Below, in pieces: positions 6,092-11,810 of a stretch of 11,810 nt of DNA; position 1 is the stretch's first letter; each line of letters opens with the position of its first letter. The DNA lies in NCBI GenBank assembly GCA_028290595.1, contig JAQGJO010000427.1, positions 1 through 11,810 of the forward strand. Direction: 5' to 3'. The notes under the pieces were generated by a model, which did not search any database, was not told where the DNA came from, and saw only the letters and a list, made by a program, of their open reading frames with translations. The translations under genes and the position numbers were made by a program. Origin of the DNA: Hyphomicrobiales bacterium. GTDB lineage: Bacteria; Pseudomonadota; Alphaproteobacteria; Rhizobiales; Beijerinckiaceae.

Positions 6092-7090
6092 ATGGGAGGA
6101 AGAATCATGCTCGCGGCCGTCGCGCTGGCGCTCTGCGCCATCGCGCCCGCGGCATCACAGCCGCTGTCGACCATCACCATTACCGTCGGCACCTCTGCCG
6201 GCGGTACCTATGATGCCTCGGCCCGTTTGCTGGCGCGCCATATGGGCCAATATCTGCCGGGCAATCCGCAGTTCATCGTGCAGAATCTGCCCGGCGGAGG
6301 CGGAATGGTCGCATTCAACCAGCTTGCCAACACAGCCCCGCGCGACGGGTCTGTGATGACCATTTCCGACGGCGCCGTCCTGTTCGAAGCCCTTTTTGAC
6401 AATCCCACAGCGCGGTTCGATGCGCGCAAGCTGAACTGGATCGGCAGTCGCGCCAGGGAAACCCCACTCTGTGTCGCCATGGCCAGAAAGGGCGTCAACA
6501 CCATTCAGGATGCCCAGCAGCACGAGGTCGTGGTCGGTGCCATCGGCGGCACGCGTACTGATAATTCGTCGCGCCTGGCCAACGCTTTGCTCGGCACAAA
6601 GTTCAAGATCGTCACCGGCTATCCGGGCTCTTCGGAAATCGTCCTTGCGCTGGAGCGCGGCGAAGTCGAAGGCATGTGCGGCTGGTCCTGGACCACCATC
6701 AAGCGCCGGGTGCCCGATTGGCTGCGCGACAAGAAGCTTAATCTTCTCGTCCAGACCGGCATCGACAAGGCGCCGGATTTGCCCGACGTGCCGCTGGCGC
6801 TCGACCTGGCGAAGACGGATGAGCAGCGTGACATCATGCGCCTGCTGATCAGCGACACGCAGATTGCCACGCCGCTCATCGCCCCGCCCGATGTGCCGGC
6901 CGCGCGCGTGGCGGAGCTGCGTAGCGCCTTCGACAAGGCGATGGAGAATCCTCAGTTGCTGGCGGAGGCACAGCAGCAGCAGATCGACATCGATCCCACG
7001 CCAGGCACGAAGCTGCAGGCCGCCGTCGACCAAATGTTCACCTTGCCGAAGCCGATCGTGGCCAGCGCCAAGGCAATTTTCAGGAAATGA
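6092..7090 (+). CDS. Second Bug/TctC-family periplasmic solute-binding protein, 332 aa
   Basis: This exported solute-binding protein belongs to the same broad family as the product of 3910-4899, but the two are clearly diverged. The signal peptide is MGGRIMLAAVALALCAIAPAAS, with cleavage near Ser22. Then come ITITVGTSAGGTYDASARLLARHMGQYL (family motif with Gly-Gly-x-Tyr-Asp), QNLPGGGGMVAFN, and PRDGSVMTISDGAVLFEALFD. The start at ATG 6092 has GGAGG (6082-6086) and supplies the Arg of the signal peptide; ATG 6107 also has a good site (GGGAGGA) but loses that charge. A GTG at 6020 would start inside the upstream hairpin and is unlikely. The TYDASAR-type motif and SRARETPLCVAMARKG segment are typical of Bug-like proteins found away from transporter genes. 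The ligand is unknown. Confidence 0.88.
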   Translation: MGGRIMLAAVALALCAIAPAASQPLSTITITVGTSAGGTYDASARLLARHMGQYLPGNPQFIVQNLPGGGGMVAFNQLANTAPRDGSVMTISDGAVLFEALFDNPTARFDARKLNWIGSRARETPLCVAMARKGVNTIQDAQQHEVVVGAIGGTRTDNSSRLANALLGTKFKIVTGYPGSSEIVLALERGEVEGMCGWSWTTIKRRVPDWLRDKKLNLLVQTGIDKAPDLPDVPLALDLAKTDEQRDIMRLLISDTQIATPLIAPPDVPAARVAELRSAFDKAMENPQLLAEAQQQQIDIDPTPGTKLQAAVDQMFTLPKPIVASAKAIFRK

Positions 7091-7126
7091 GCCGGCGATG
7101 ACACGCTGGACGGAAGGGACCACCCA

Positions 7127-8083
7127 ATGAAACACGCAGTTGCAACACTCTTTGCGCTTACAACCATCCTCGCCGCCACGCATATCGCTGCGGCACAAGA
7201 CACGCTCAAACTCGCCGTCGGCCAGCAAGGCGCGTTGCCCACGTCGGTCTCCGAGATCGGCGTCAGAGCCGGCATATTCAAGAAACACAATCTCGCGCTT
7301 GAACTCACCTATACGGCCGGCGGTGGCGAGACCTTGCAACCGGTCATTGGCGGCGCGGTCGATCTCGGCATCGGCGTCGGCACGTCGGCCGTGATGGGCG
7401 CCTTCACCAAGGGCGCGCCGGTGCGCATCATCGGCGGCAACACAACCGGCGCCATGGATCTGATGTGGTTTGTCAGGGCTGACAGCCCGATCAAGACGAT
7501 GGCAGATGTGAAGGGTCGCACCTTTGCTTACGGTTCGACCGGCTCATCGACGCAGATCGTTGCAAGGGCACTGCTGAAGCAGTTCAACGTCAACGCGCAG
7601 ATGGTCGCCACCGGCAATTTTGCCGCGACCCTCACGGCCACCATGTCCGGTCAGGTCGATGTCGGCTGGACCTCGCCGCCGCTGGTGTTCGAGCCGCTCA
7701 ATGACGGCAAGATCAGGGTGATTGCATCCGGCGCCGACGCCAAGGAATATGCCGACCAGACGGTGCGCGTCATCGCCGCCAACGCCAATTCCCTGAACAC
7801 CAAGGCCGATGCGATCAAGCGCTATGTCGCAGCCTACCGCGAGACTATGGCATGGATGTATTCCAACGACCCCAAAGCGCTCACGGCCATAGCCGCCTTC
7901 ATGGGCGTAAATGAAAAAATCGCACGGCAATCGCTCGATGTTTACACCAAAGAAAGCCTCGACTTCGATCGCATCACCGGCCTCGACGGCGTGATGGCCG
8001 ATGCTGTGGAGGCCAAATTTATGAGCGCCCCGCTCACCGCGCAGCAGTTGAAAGACGTCATCGTCAAGATCCCGACACCGTAA
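7127..8083 (+). CDS. ABC-type periplasmic substrate-binding protein, NMT1/SsuA/TauA-like, 318 aa
   Basis: This is an exported binding protein of the NitT/TauT/NMT1-like class. The signal peptide MKHAVATLFALTTILAATHI is followed by cleavage at Ala-Ala-Ala|Gln (23/24). The mature part shows the usual order: LKLAVGQQGALP, GIFKKHNLALELTYTAGGGETLQPVIGGAVDLGIG, then GAPVRIIGGNT, IKTMADVKGRTFAYGSTGSS, GQVDVGWTSPPLVF and a helical C-terminal part (KRYVAAYRETMAWM). Members bind sulfonates, nitrate, pyrimidines or aromatic acids such as phthalate in some actinobacteria, so the ligand is open. GGAAGGGA lies 7 bases before ATG 7127. The permease and ATPase that such a protein would need are not adjacent. 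It lies 36 bases after the second Bug gene and 21 bases before the aldolase-like gene, so it is almost certainly co-transcribed. Confidence 0.9.
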   Translation: MKHAVATLFALTTILAATHIAAAQDTLKLAVGQQGALPTSVSEIGVRAGIFKKHNLALELTYTAGGGETLQPVIGGAVDLGIGVGTSAVMGAFTKGAPVRIIGGNTTGAMDLMWFVRADSPIKTMADVKGRTFAYGSTGSSTQIVARALLKQFNVNAQMVATGNFAATLTATMSGQVDVGWTSPPLVFEPLNDGKIRVIASGADAKEYADQTVRVIAANANSLNTKADAIKRYVAAYRETMAWMYSNDPKALTAIAAFMGVNEKIARQSLDVYTKESLDFDRITGLDGVMADAVEAKFMSAPLTAQQLKDVIVKIPTP

Positions 8084-8104
8084 CAGCCAACAGGAGCCCT
8101 GCAC

Positions 8105-8866
8105 GTGAACGAGATCGCAGAATTACGCAAAAGAGTGGCGCAGGCCTGCCGCGTCATCGGCCTGCTCGACCTGACGCCGGGCACGCTCGGCCATGTCAGC
8201 GCTCGCCTGCCCGGCACCGACCGCATTTTCATCCGCGCCCGCGGCCCGGCCGAAAGCGGCGTGCGCTACACGGCCGAAGACGACATTCTCGAAATCGGCC
8301 TCGACGGCAAACGCATCGACGGCAAGAACGATGGCTACAGCGCGCCTCTGGAAGTGCATATCCATACCGAGATCTACAAGAGCCGGCCGGAGGTGAACTC
8401 GGTCACGCATATTCACCCGTCCATCGTTGTTCTGCTAACCATCTGCAACAAGCCGCTGCTACCGATCTATGGCGCCTACGACCCGCAAAGCCTGCGCCTC
8501 GTGCTTGACGGCGTACCGACCTACAAACGCAGCATCCTCATCGAAAAACCGGAACTCGGCCGCGAACTTGCAGCCGTCATGGGCAACAAGAACGTCTGCC
8601 TCATGCAGGGCCATGGCATCACCACCGCCGCCAATAGCGTGGAAGAAGCAACTCTTTACGCCATCCACCTCAACGACATCGCAACCATGAACTACCGCGC
8701 CTATTCGCTCGGCGGCATCACCTCGATCCCACAAGAGGAGCAGGATGCGTTCCACAACATGAAGATCGACACGGGCTATGGCGACCCGGTCGTCGGTGTG
8801 CCGTCGGGACGGGCGGCGAACCTGTGGCGGTATTATACGAGGCTGGCGGAGGACAAGGCGCGGTGA
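8105..8866 (+). CDS. Class II aldolase/adducin-family enzyme, possible hydroxy-acid or dihydroxyphthalate decarboxylase, 253 aa
   Basis: This is a cytoplasmic metal-dependent enzyme of the class II aldolase/adducin family. The zinc-site pattern is complete: Glu83 in PLEVHIHTEIY as the likely acid/base, His102 and His104 in THIHP, and His170 in QGHGITT. Family members include fuculose-phosphate aldolase, ribulose-phosphate epimerase and, notably, 3,4-dihydroxyphthalate 2-decarboxylase (PhtC). The aromatic setting makes the decarboxylase branch attractive, but the motifs do not separate these activities. The start is GTG 8105 with AGGAG (8092-8096) 8 bases upstream. It is the last gene of the plus-strand cluster, 21 bases after the binding protein, and ends 13 bases before the convergent TetR gene with no hairpin between them. 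Confidence 0.9.
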   Translation: MNEIAELRKRVAQACRVIGLLDLTPGTLGHVSARLPGTDRIFIRARGPAESGVRYTAEDDILEIGLDGKRIDGKNDGYSAPLEVHIHTEIYKSRPEVNSVTHIHPSIVVLLTICNKPLLPIYGAYDPQSLRLVLDGVPTYKRSILIEKPELGRELAAVMGNKNVCLMQGHGITTAANSVEEATLYAIHLNDIATMNYRAYSLGGITSIPQEEQDAFHNMKIDTGYGDPVVGVPSGRAANLWRYYTRLAEDKAR

Positions 8867-8879
8867 AGGGCGCTGGTTC

Positions 8880-9605
8880 CTAAACCCTCTTCACCTTCCC
8901 CTTCACGCCAATCTCTCGGGCCTCTGCCAGCGCGGCCCGCAGCAATAGCTGCGCGGCCCAGCGCTTGGCCTCGCGCGCTTCATCCGGGTTCATCGCGCAG
9001 ATATCCTGCAGCACGACAAAGGATTCGACGCCACACAGCAGGCTAAGCGCGCCTGAGAGTCGATTGAAGCGCTTGGCGCCTAGCTCTTTCTTCACGTCGG
9101 CGAGCGCAGTCTCGATCCATTGCCGGCGGAACGGCGGACGCCGCGGCAAGCCTTTACTCGCGGTGTTTGCTTCTAGCGAATAACGCAACAGAGAGCGGAA
9201 AGCGGATTCATTTGTCGCCGTCATCGCGTCGCTGCCGGCGATCACCGCATCGAGCTTCTCCTCCGGCGTGCCGGTGCCGTGGATGATATCGTCGAGGTGC
9301 TGCGTCTCGATACTGCCGGCGACAAACAGCGAGGCTTGGGCGCTCAGCATTTCGGAGGTGGGAAAATAGCGATAGGCGGTGGTGCGGCTGACGCGCGCCG
9401 CATCGGCCACCTCGGTCACCGACACGGGCTGGCCCCGGCGGATAAGATCGGCGGCGCCGCTGACCAGGGCGTCTCGCGTGCGCAGCTTCTGGCTGACGCG
9501 GCCGCCATCGAGATAAGCCGTCGTGCGGTCGACCGCAGGCACTTCCGCCTTCACGCCATTGGCTTTCGCCAGTTTCGCCGTCTTCGCCATTTCACCCGAT
9601 CTCAT
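8880..9605 (-). CDS. TetR-family transcriptional regulator with long N-terminal extension, 241 aa
   Basis: The helix-turn-helix lies at residues 62-81 (VSVTEVADAARVSRTTAYRY followed by FPTSEML), preceded by a typical first helix (TRDALVSGAADLIRRG). The rest is an all-helical ligand-binding domain without a signature I can assign to a ligand. About 40 residues precede the DNA-binding domain, longer than usual for TetR proteins, and are rich in Lys and Ala. The start is either ATG 9605 or ATG 9590; neither has a strong ribosome binding site, so the exact start is unsure. The gene converges on the catabolic cluster and is the only regulator in the window, so control of that cluster is a reasonable guess; self-regulation is usual for the family. 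Confidence 0.9.
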   Translation of the reverse strand: MRSGEMAKTAKLAKANGVKAEVPAVDRTTAYLDGGRVSQKLRTRDALVSGAADLIRRGQPVSVTEVADAARVSRTTAYRYFPTSEMLSAQASLFVAGSIETQHLDDIIHGTGTPEEKLDAVIAGSDAMTATNESAFRSLLRYSLEANTASKGLPRRPPFRRQWIETALADVKKELGAKRFNRLSGALSLLCGVESFVVLQDICAMNPDEAREAKRWAAQLLLRAALAEAREIGVKGKVKRV

Positions 9606-9619
9606 GCGTCATATGCGCG

Positions 9620-9631
9620 GGTGATTACACC
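9620..9631. promoter_or_regulatory. Short palindrome upstream of the TetR gene
   Basis: GGTG-ATTA-CACC forms a 12-base palindrome 15-26 bases before the TetR start, in the 122-base gap at 9606-9727. Its place suits an operator for self-repression, but four-base arms occur often by chance. I see no convincing -35/-10 pair in this gap. Confidence 0.2.
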
Positions 9632-9727
9632 ACTTCAACTGTCTGGAAAACGCAAGTTTTTCAGGTTGGAATCCTTCGCAATGGGCAGATGGCAGGGCCA
9701 ACAACGAAGGTAAAGGCGTGCCTCGCC

Positions 9728-9859
9728 TCACACTGGCAGGACCGGCAGAAGCCCGAAATAGCCCAGTATCATGAGAAAGACCGCCACCACCGCGACAATG
9801 ATGGTGACCCCCTTGGGGTTGGCAAAAAACTGCAGCGCCGCATCTAGAAGTTCAAGCAC
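9728..9859 (-). CDS. 43-residue single-span membrane protein
   Basis: The frame starts with GTG at 9859, with GGGAA about 8 bases upstream, and ends with TGA at 9728-9730. The product begins MLELLDAALQFFANPKG (GTG read as Met) and continues with one long hydrophobic helix (VTIIVAVVAVFLMILGYFGL) and a short LPVLPV tail. An amphipathic start followed by one membrane span is a common layout for bacterial small membrane proteins. It sits downstream of two other small membrane-protein genes on the same strand, across a 90-base gap that contains a hairpin. I do not recognise a family. The hydrophobic pattern over the full length is the main reason to call it real. Confidence 0.5.
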   Translation of the reverse strand: MLELLDAALQFFANPKGVTIIVAVVAVFLMILGYFGLLPVLPV

Positions 9860-9893
9860 GGTTGTTTTCCCGCTATAGCCGATAACACCTCGC

Positions 9894-9913
9894 TGCGGCC
9901 GGGGCCGGCCGCA
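9894..9913. terminator. GC-rich hairpin between small membrane-protein genes
   Basis: TGCGGCC (9894-9900) pairs with GGCCGCA (9907-9913) around GGGGCC. It follows the stop of the 83-residue protein gene on the minus strand by about 36 bases and precedes the 43-residue gene. There is no T-run, so it is only a candidate transcript end. Confidence 0.35.
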
Positions 9914-9949
9914 AGGTTGATATAGGAGAAGACTGCAGTTCGGCCACCC

Positions 9950-10201
9950 TCACTTACGCGCTTTCCACGCCTCCAAGCCGGCGCGCATGCCCGCGCCGAA
10001 GCCGTAGAAGATCAGGCTCAGCACCGCCAGAATGATCGCGCTGTAGATCAGGCTGGAGCGCCCATCCTGCTGCGGCAGGTCCTTGGCCAACTCCGGCTCG
10101 ATGAAGATCATGTGGATGGCCATCGCGGCGATGAAGATGCCGACCGCCGCCAGCCTTTGGCGAAACCAGCCGGCGACGATGATGAGAAGCGAAACGATCA
10201 T
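9950..10201 (-). CDS. Small integral membrane protein, 83 aa
   Basis: The protein has a hydrophobic N-terminus (MIVSLLIIVAGWF), a second span at about residues 17-35 (LAAVGIFIAAMAIHMIFI), a polar loop with PELAKDLPQQDGRSS, a third span at about 50-70 (LIYSAIILAVLSLIFYGFGAG) and a basic tail ending in KARK. By the positive-inside rule the tail should face the cytoplasm. It starts 6 bases after the stop of the upstream gene at 10208-10540, so the two are co-transcribed and probably co-translated. I do not recognise the family; the two proteins may form a membrane complex, which is inference. Confidence 0.7.
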   Translation of the reverse strand: MIVSLLIIVAGWFRQRLAAVGIFIAAMAIHMIFIEPELAKDLPQQDGRSSLIYSAIILAVLSLIFYGFGAGMRAGLEAWKARK

Positions 10202-10207
10202 AAAGGC

Positions 10208-10540
10208 TCAAATCCATTCAAAAGCAAACAGGCCCGCCAGCAGAACGATGCTGGCAAGGCCCACCAGAAACAGCATATCCGCATAGCGCTCATAGCGGTG
10301 GCTGGCCTCCTGTTCGCTGGTGCGCATCGACAGATAGGAGAGGAACGCACTGCCCAGAAACACCACGGCGACGATCGCGCCGAATTCGTCTGTCTGCGTC
10401 GGACGGTTCTTGTCCTCGAACAGTTTCACCAGGCCGATGAGCGTGATGCACACGCCAATCATCGTACCTGACGTCGGCAGAATGTGGCGGGCCAGATTGT
10501 TGCCCGAAGTGCCTTTGGCGGAAGATTGGTCGTCGCTCAT
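10208..10540 (-). CDS. Small integral membrane protein with three predicted spans, 110 aa
   Basis: A polar Ser/Gly-rich N-terminus of about 18 residues is followed by three hydrophobic spans, at roughly 20-41 (LPTSGTMIGVCITLIGLVKL), 54-73 (GAIVAVVFLGSAFLSYLSM) and 87-109 (ADMLFLVGLASIVLLAGLF). The loops carry EDKNRPTQTDEF and MRTSEQEASHRYERY. It looks like a conserved membrane protein of unknown function; no catalytic or transport motif is visible. No strong ribosome binding site precedes ATG 10540. It leads the minus-strand set of small membrane proteins and is divergent from the gene at 10723. Confidence 0.75.
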   Translation of the reverse strand: MSDDQSSAKGTSGNNLARHILPTSGTMIGVCITLIGLVKLFEDKNRPTQTDEFGAIVAVVFLGSAFLSYLSMRTSEQEASHRYERYADMLFLVGLASIVLLAGLFAFEWI

Positions 10541-10722
10541 GCCGGATGGTCCAGGGCGTCATGTTGCTGCAACTGGCCGGCCAGCTGGAGCCGGTCCAAG
10601 CGTGACCTATACTCCGGCCTTCGACAGGATAGAAAGCCCCGAATGGACCGCGGAAAAACACCCCCTATGGAAATTCCCCGCCATCCGCTACATCTGCGCC
10701 CCACACAGCTTCAGGGACAAAC

Positions 10723-11220
10723 ATGGTCTGGATCATCGGCGGCGCAATCATCGTGGCAATCTGCCTCCTGGCATTCCCGAAACAGGCGGTGTGGATTCTC
10801 GCCGGCGTGGTGGTCGCGGCGGGGGCGCTGATCTTCTATTTCGTCCAGGACAGCCGCCGCATGGCCGAACTCGAAAAGCAGGTCGCCGAACAGCGCGCGC
10901 GCGAATTTGCGCAGATCGAGATCACCGCCGACAGCAATGCCGCCGCCTGTCCTGACAGCGGCACGCCGATCGCCGTCACCATCAAGAACAGCTCGACGAC
11001 CAAGACTTTGAAGACCATTACCTTCAACCTGGAAGGTCACCGGCGCGGCTTCAGTTCGGTGGTCTCTTCCGCCCGCAATCTCGCCAGCGACAAGATCATC
11101 GAGCCCGGCGGCTCCTACACGACCTGCTGGCCGCTGCCGCCCTACAGCCATATCCCCGACGGCGTCACCCCGCAGATGCTGGAGTGGACAGCGATCAAGC
11201 AGGCGTTTGTGTGGATGTAG
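10723..11220 (+). CDS. Membrane-anchored protein of unknown function, 165 aa
   Basis: Two hydrophobic segments lie at about residues 2-18 and 22-41, forming a hairpin in the membrane. A charged, probably coiled-coil linker follows (DSRRMAELEKQVAEQRAREF, residues 43-62). The C-terminal domain of about 100 residues looks beta-rich (PIAVTIKNSSTTKTLKTITF) and has two cysteines, Cys76 and Cys135. The start ATG 10723 has AGGGA 5 bases upstream. I do not recognise the family. The last 26 bases overlap the 3' end of the glyoxalase gene on the other strand. The preceding gap (10541-10722) contains a 12-base palindrome CTGGCCGGCCAG at 10573-10584 but no clear promoter to my eye. Confidence 0.75.
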   Translation: MVWIIGGAIIVAICLLAFPKQAVWILAGVVVAAGALIFYFVQDSRRMAELEKQVAEQRAREFAQIEITADSNAAACPDSGTPIAVTIKNSSTTKTLKTITFNLEGHRRGFSSVVSSARNLASDKIIEPGGSYTTCWPLPPYSHIPDGVTPQMLEWTAIKQAFVWM

Positions 11221-11632
11221 CGGGCGGCCGCCCCTCCACATTGTACGAAGTCCGGTAAATCAGCTCCAGCGGCGTTCCATCGGGATCGCGGAAATAGAAG
11301 CGCGGCCCGTTGACCGTGCCGTTGCGGCGGTCTTCCTCGAAGAAGATTTCGACGCCCTTGGAGCGAATGAAGGCCTTGGCCGGCTCGTACTGGTCCTCGT
11401 CGATCATGAAGGCGTGGTGGACGCCGCCCGAGCCTTCGAGCACGGCTGGTGGAACGTAGCCGGGGCGATGAATGAGCAACACGCAATCGCCGCCGGCGTC
11501 CAGAAACGTGATGCTCCTGTCCGGCATGGCAGACAAATATTTGCAGCCCAGCACCTCCGTATAAAAGCGCACGCTGCGCTCTACATCGCTGACGGGAATG
11601 CTGAAGTGCGCCAAGCCTTTAAGCTGGATCAT
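11195..11632 (-). CDS. Glyoxalase/VOC-superfamily protein, 145 aa
   Basis: This is a cytoplasmic metal-dependent protein with the paired beta-alpha-beta-beta-beta fold of glyoxalase I, fosfomycin-resistance proteins and type I extradiol dioxygenases. Likely metal ligands are His9 (GLAHFSIPVSD), His72 or His73 (GGVHHAFMID) and Glu123 (GTPLELIYRT). RFYFRDPDG (111-119) is the usual loop before the last strand. At 145 residues it is a single two-module unit, fitting a lyase or small-molecule modifier rather than a full-length extradiol dioxygenase. I chose ATG 11632, which begins right before the first strand and has AAGGAG about 10 bases upstream; a longer frame from 11695 adds no family-like sequence. 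The substrate is not known. No link to the aromatic cluster is evident. Confidence 0.85.
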   Translation of the reverse strand: MIQLKGLAHFSIPVSDVERSVRFYTEVLGCKYLSAMPDRSITFLDAGGDCVLLIHRPGYVPPAVLEGSGGVHHAFMIDEDQYEPAKAFIRSKGVEIFFEEDRRNGTVNGPRFYFRDPDGTPLELIYRTSYNVEGRPPATSTQTPA

Positions 11633-11738
11633 GTCGCCTATTCTCCTTATTGCATGCAGGCCTGAATGATGCACCGCAACAGCCACGTGCGGCAAGCGCG
11701 TTTGCGCGCCATTATTCGTTTGACCTTGCCCATCCGGC

Positions 11739-11769
11739 GGGTTTTAGATTTTGAAAGCTTTCTAAACCC
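11739..11769. promoter_or_regulatory. Palindrome overlapping a possible promoter at the window end
   Basis: GGGTTTTAGA (11739-11748) and TCTAAACCC (11761-11769) pair with one bulged T around a 12-base loop that holds AAAGCTTT. On the plus strand TTGACC (11720-11725) and TTTAGA (11743-11748) are 17 bases apart and could be a promoter for a gene outside the window. The arrangement suits an operator, but it is only a pattern. Confidence 0.3.
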
Positions 11770-11810
11770 CGCGACACCCGCCCAGCTCAACTTCGAACGG
11801 GGCGCGGCCA

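Noticed and set aside
6155..7339. Long open frame of 394 codons on the minus strand opposite the second Bug gene
   Set aside because: It lies antisense to a gene with a clear signal peptide, family motifs and good ribosome binding site. Its product is rich in His, Arg, Gly and Asp without any family pattern, as expected from a frame opposite GC-rich coding DNA.
1..11810. CRISPR arrays, tRNA or rRNA genes, transposases or phage genes
   Set aside because: I saw no evenly spaced direct repeats, no tRNA-like cloverleaf with a TTCGA arm in the right setting, no rRNA sequence, and no transposase, integrase or phage-like product on either strand. The remnant and repeats do not have insertion-sequence ends that I can recognise.

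Overview
The window looks like a chromosomal stretch from a GC-rich alphaproteobacterium, most likely of the order Hyphomicrobiales (Bradyrhizobium/Rhodopseudomonas-like). The support is the strong G/C third-position bias, Bug-type and NMT1-type periplasmic binding proteins in a catabolic cluster, and two palindromic intergenic repeats (3728-3861 and 5959-6003) that resemble repeats I know from that group. This placement comes from pattern memory, not from a search.

Layout. 1-416: end of an acidic protein and a translationally coupled small gene, both unrecognised. 435-458: a perfect hairpin facing a convergent gene for a small lysine-rich exported protein (479-766, minus). 767-1355: no intact gene, but 993-1295 (minus) is the decayed C-terminal end of a LigB-type (class III) extradiol dioxygenase with in-frame stops. 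1356-2291 (minus): a lambda-crystallin/3-hydroxyacyl-CoA dehydrogenase-like enzyme, divergent from the main cluster. 2458-8866 (plus): six co-directional genes for a phthalate-dioxygenase-type Rieske oxygenase, a Bug/TctC binding protein, a 4,5-dihydroxyphthalate-decarboxylase-like protein, a second Bug protein, an NMT1/SsuA-like binding protein and a class II aldolase/adducin-family enzyme. 8880-9605 (minus): a TetR-family regulator converging on that cluster. 9728-10540 (minus): three small membrane proteins, one of only 43 residues. 10723-11220 (plus): a membrane-anchored protein of unknown function. 11195-11632 (minus): a glyoxalase/VOC-family protein whose 3' end overlaps the previous gene.

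How the genes may work together (inference). The plus-strand cluster and its divergent dehydrogenase read as a catabolic island for an aromatic, probably carboxylated compound. Binding proteins would capture the substrate in the periplasm, the Rieske oxygenase would hydroxylate the ring, and one or both decarboxylase-like proteins would remove a carboxylate. A LigB-type ring-cleavage enzyme once sat next door and is now broken. The Rieske reductase, the transporter permeases/ATPases and a working ring-cleavage gene are not in the window, so they must lie elsewhere or be absent. The TetR protein is the obvious candidate local regulator. The substrate cannot be fixed from sequence alone.
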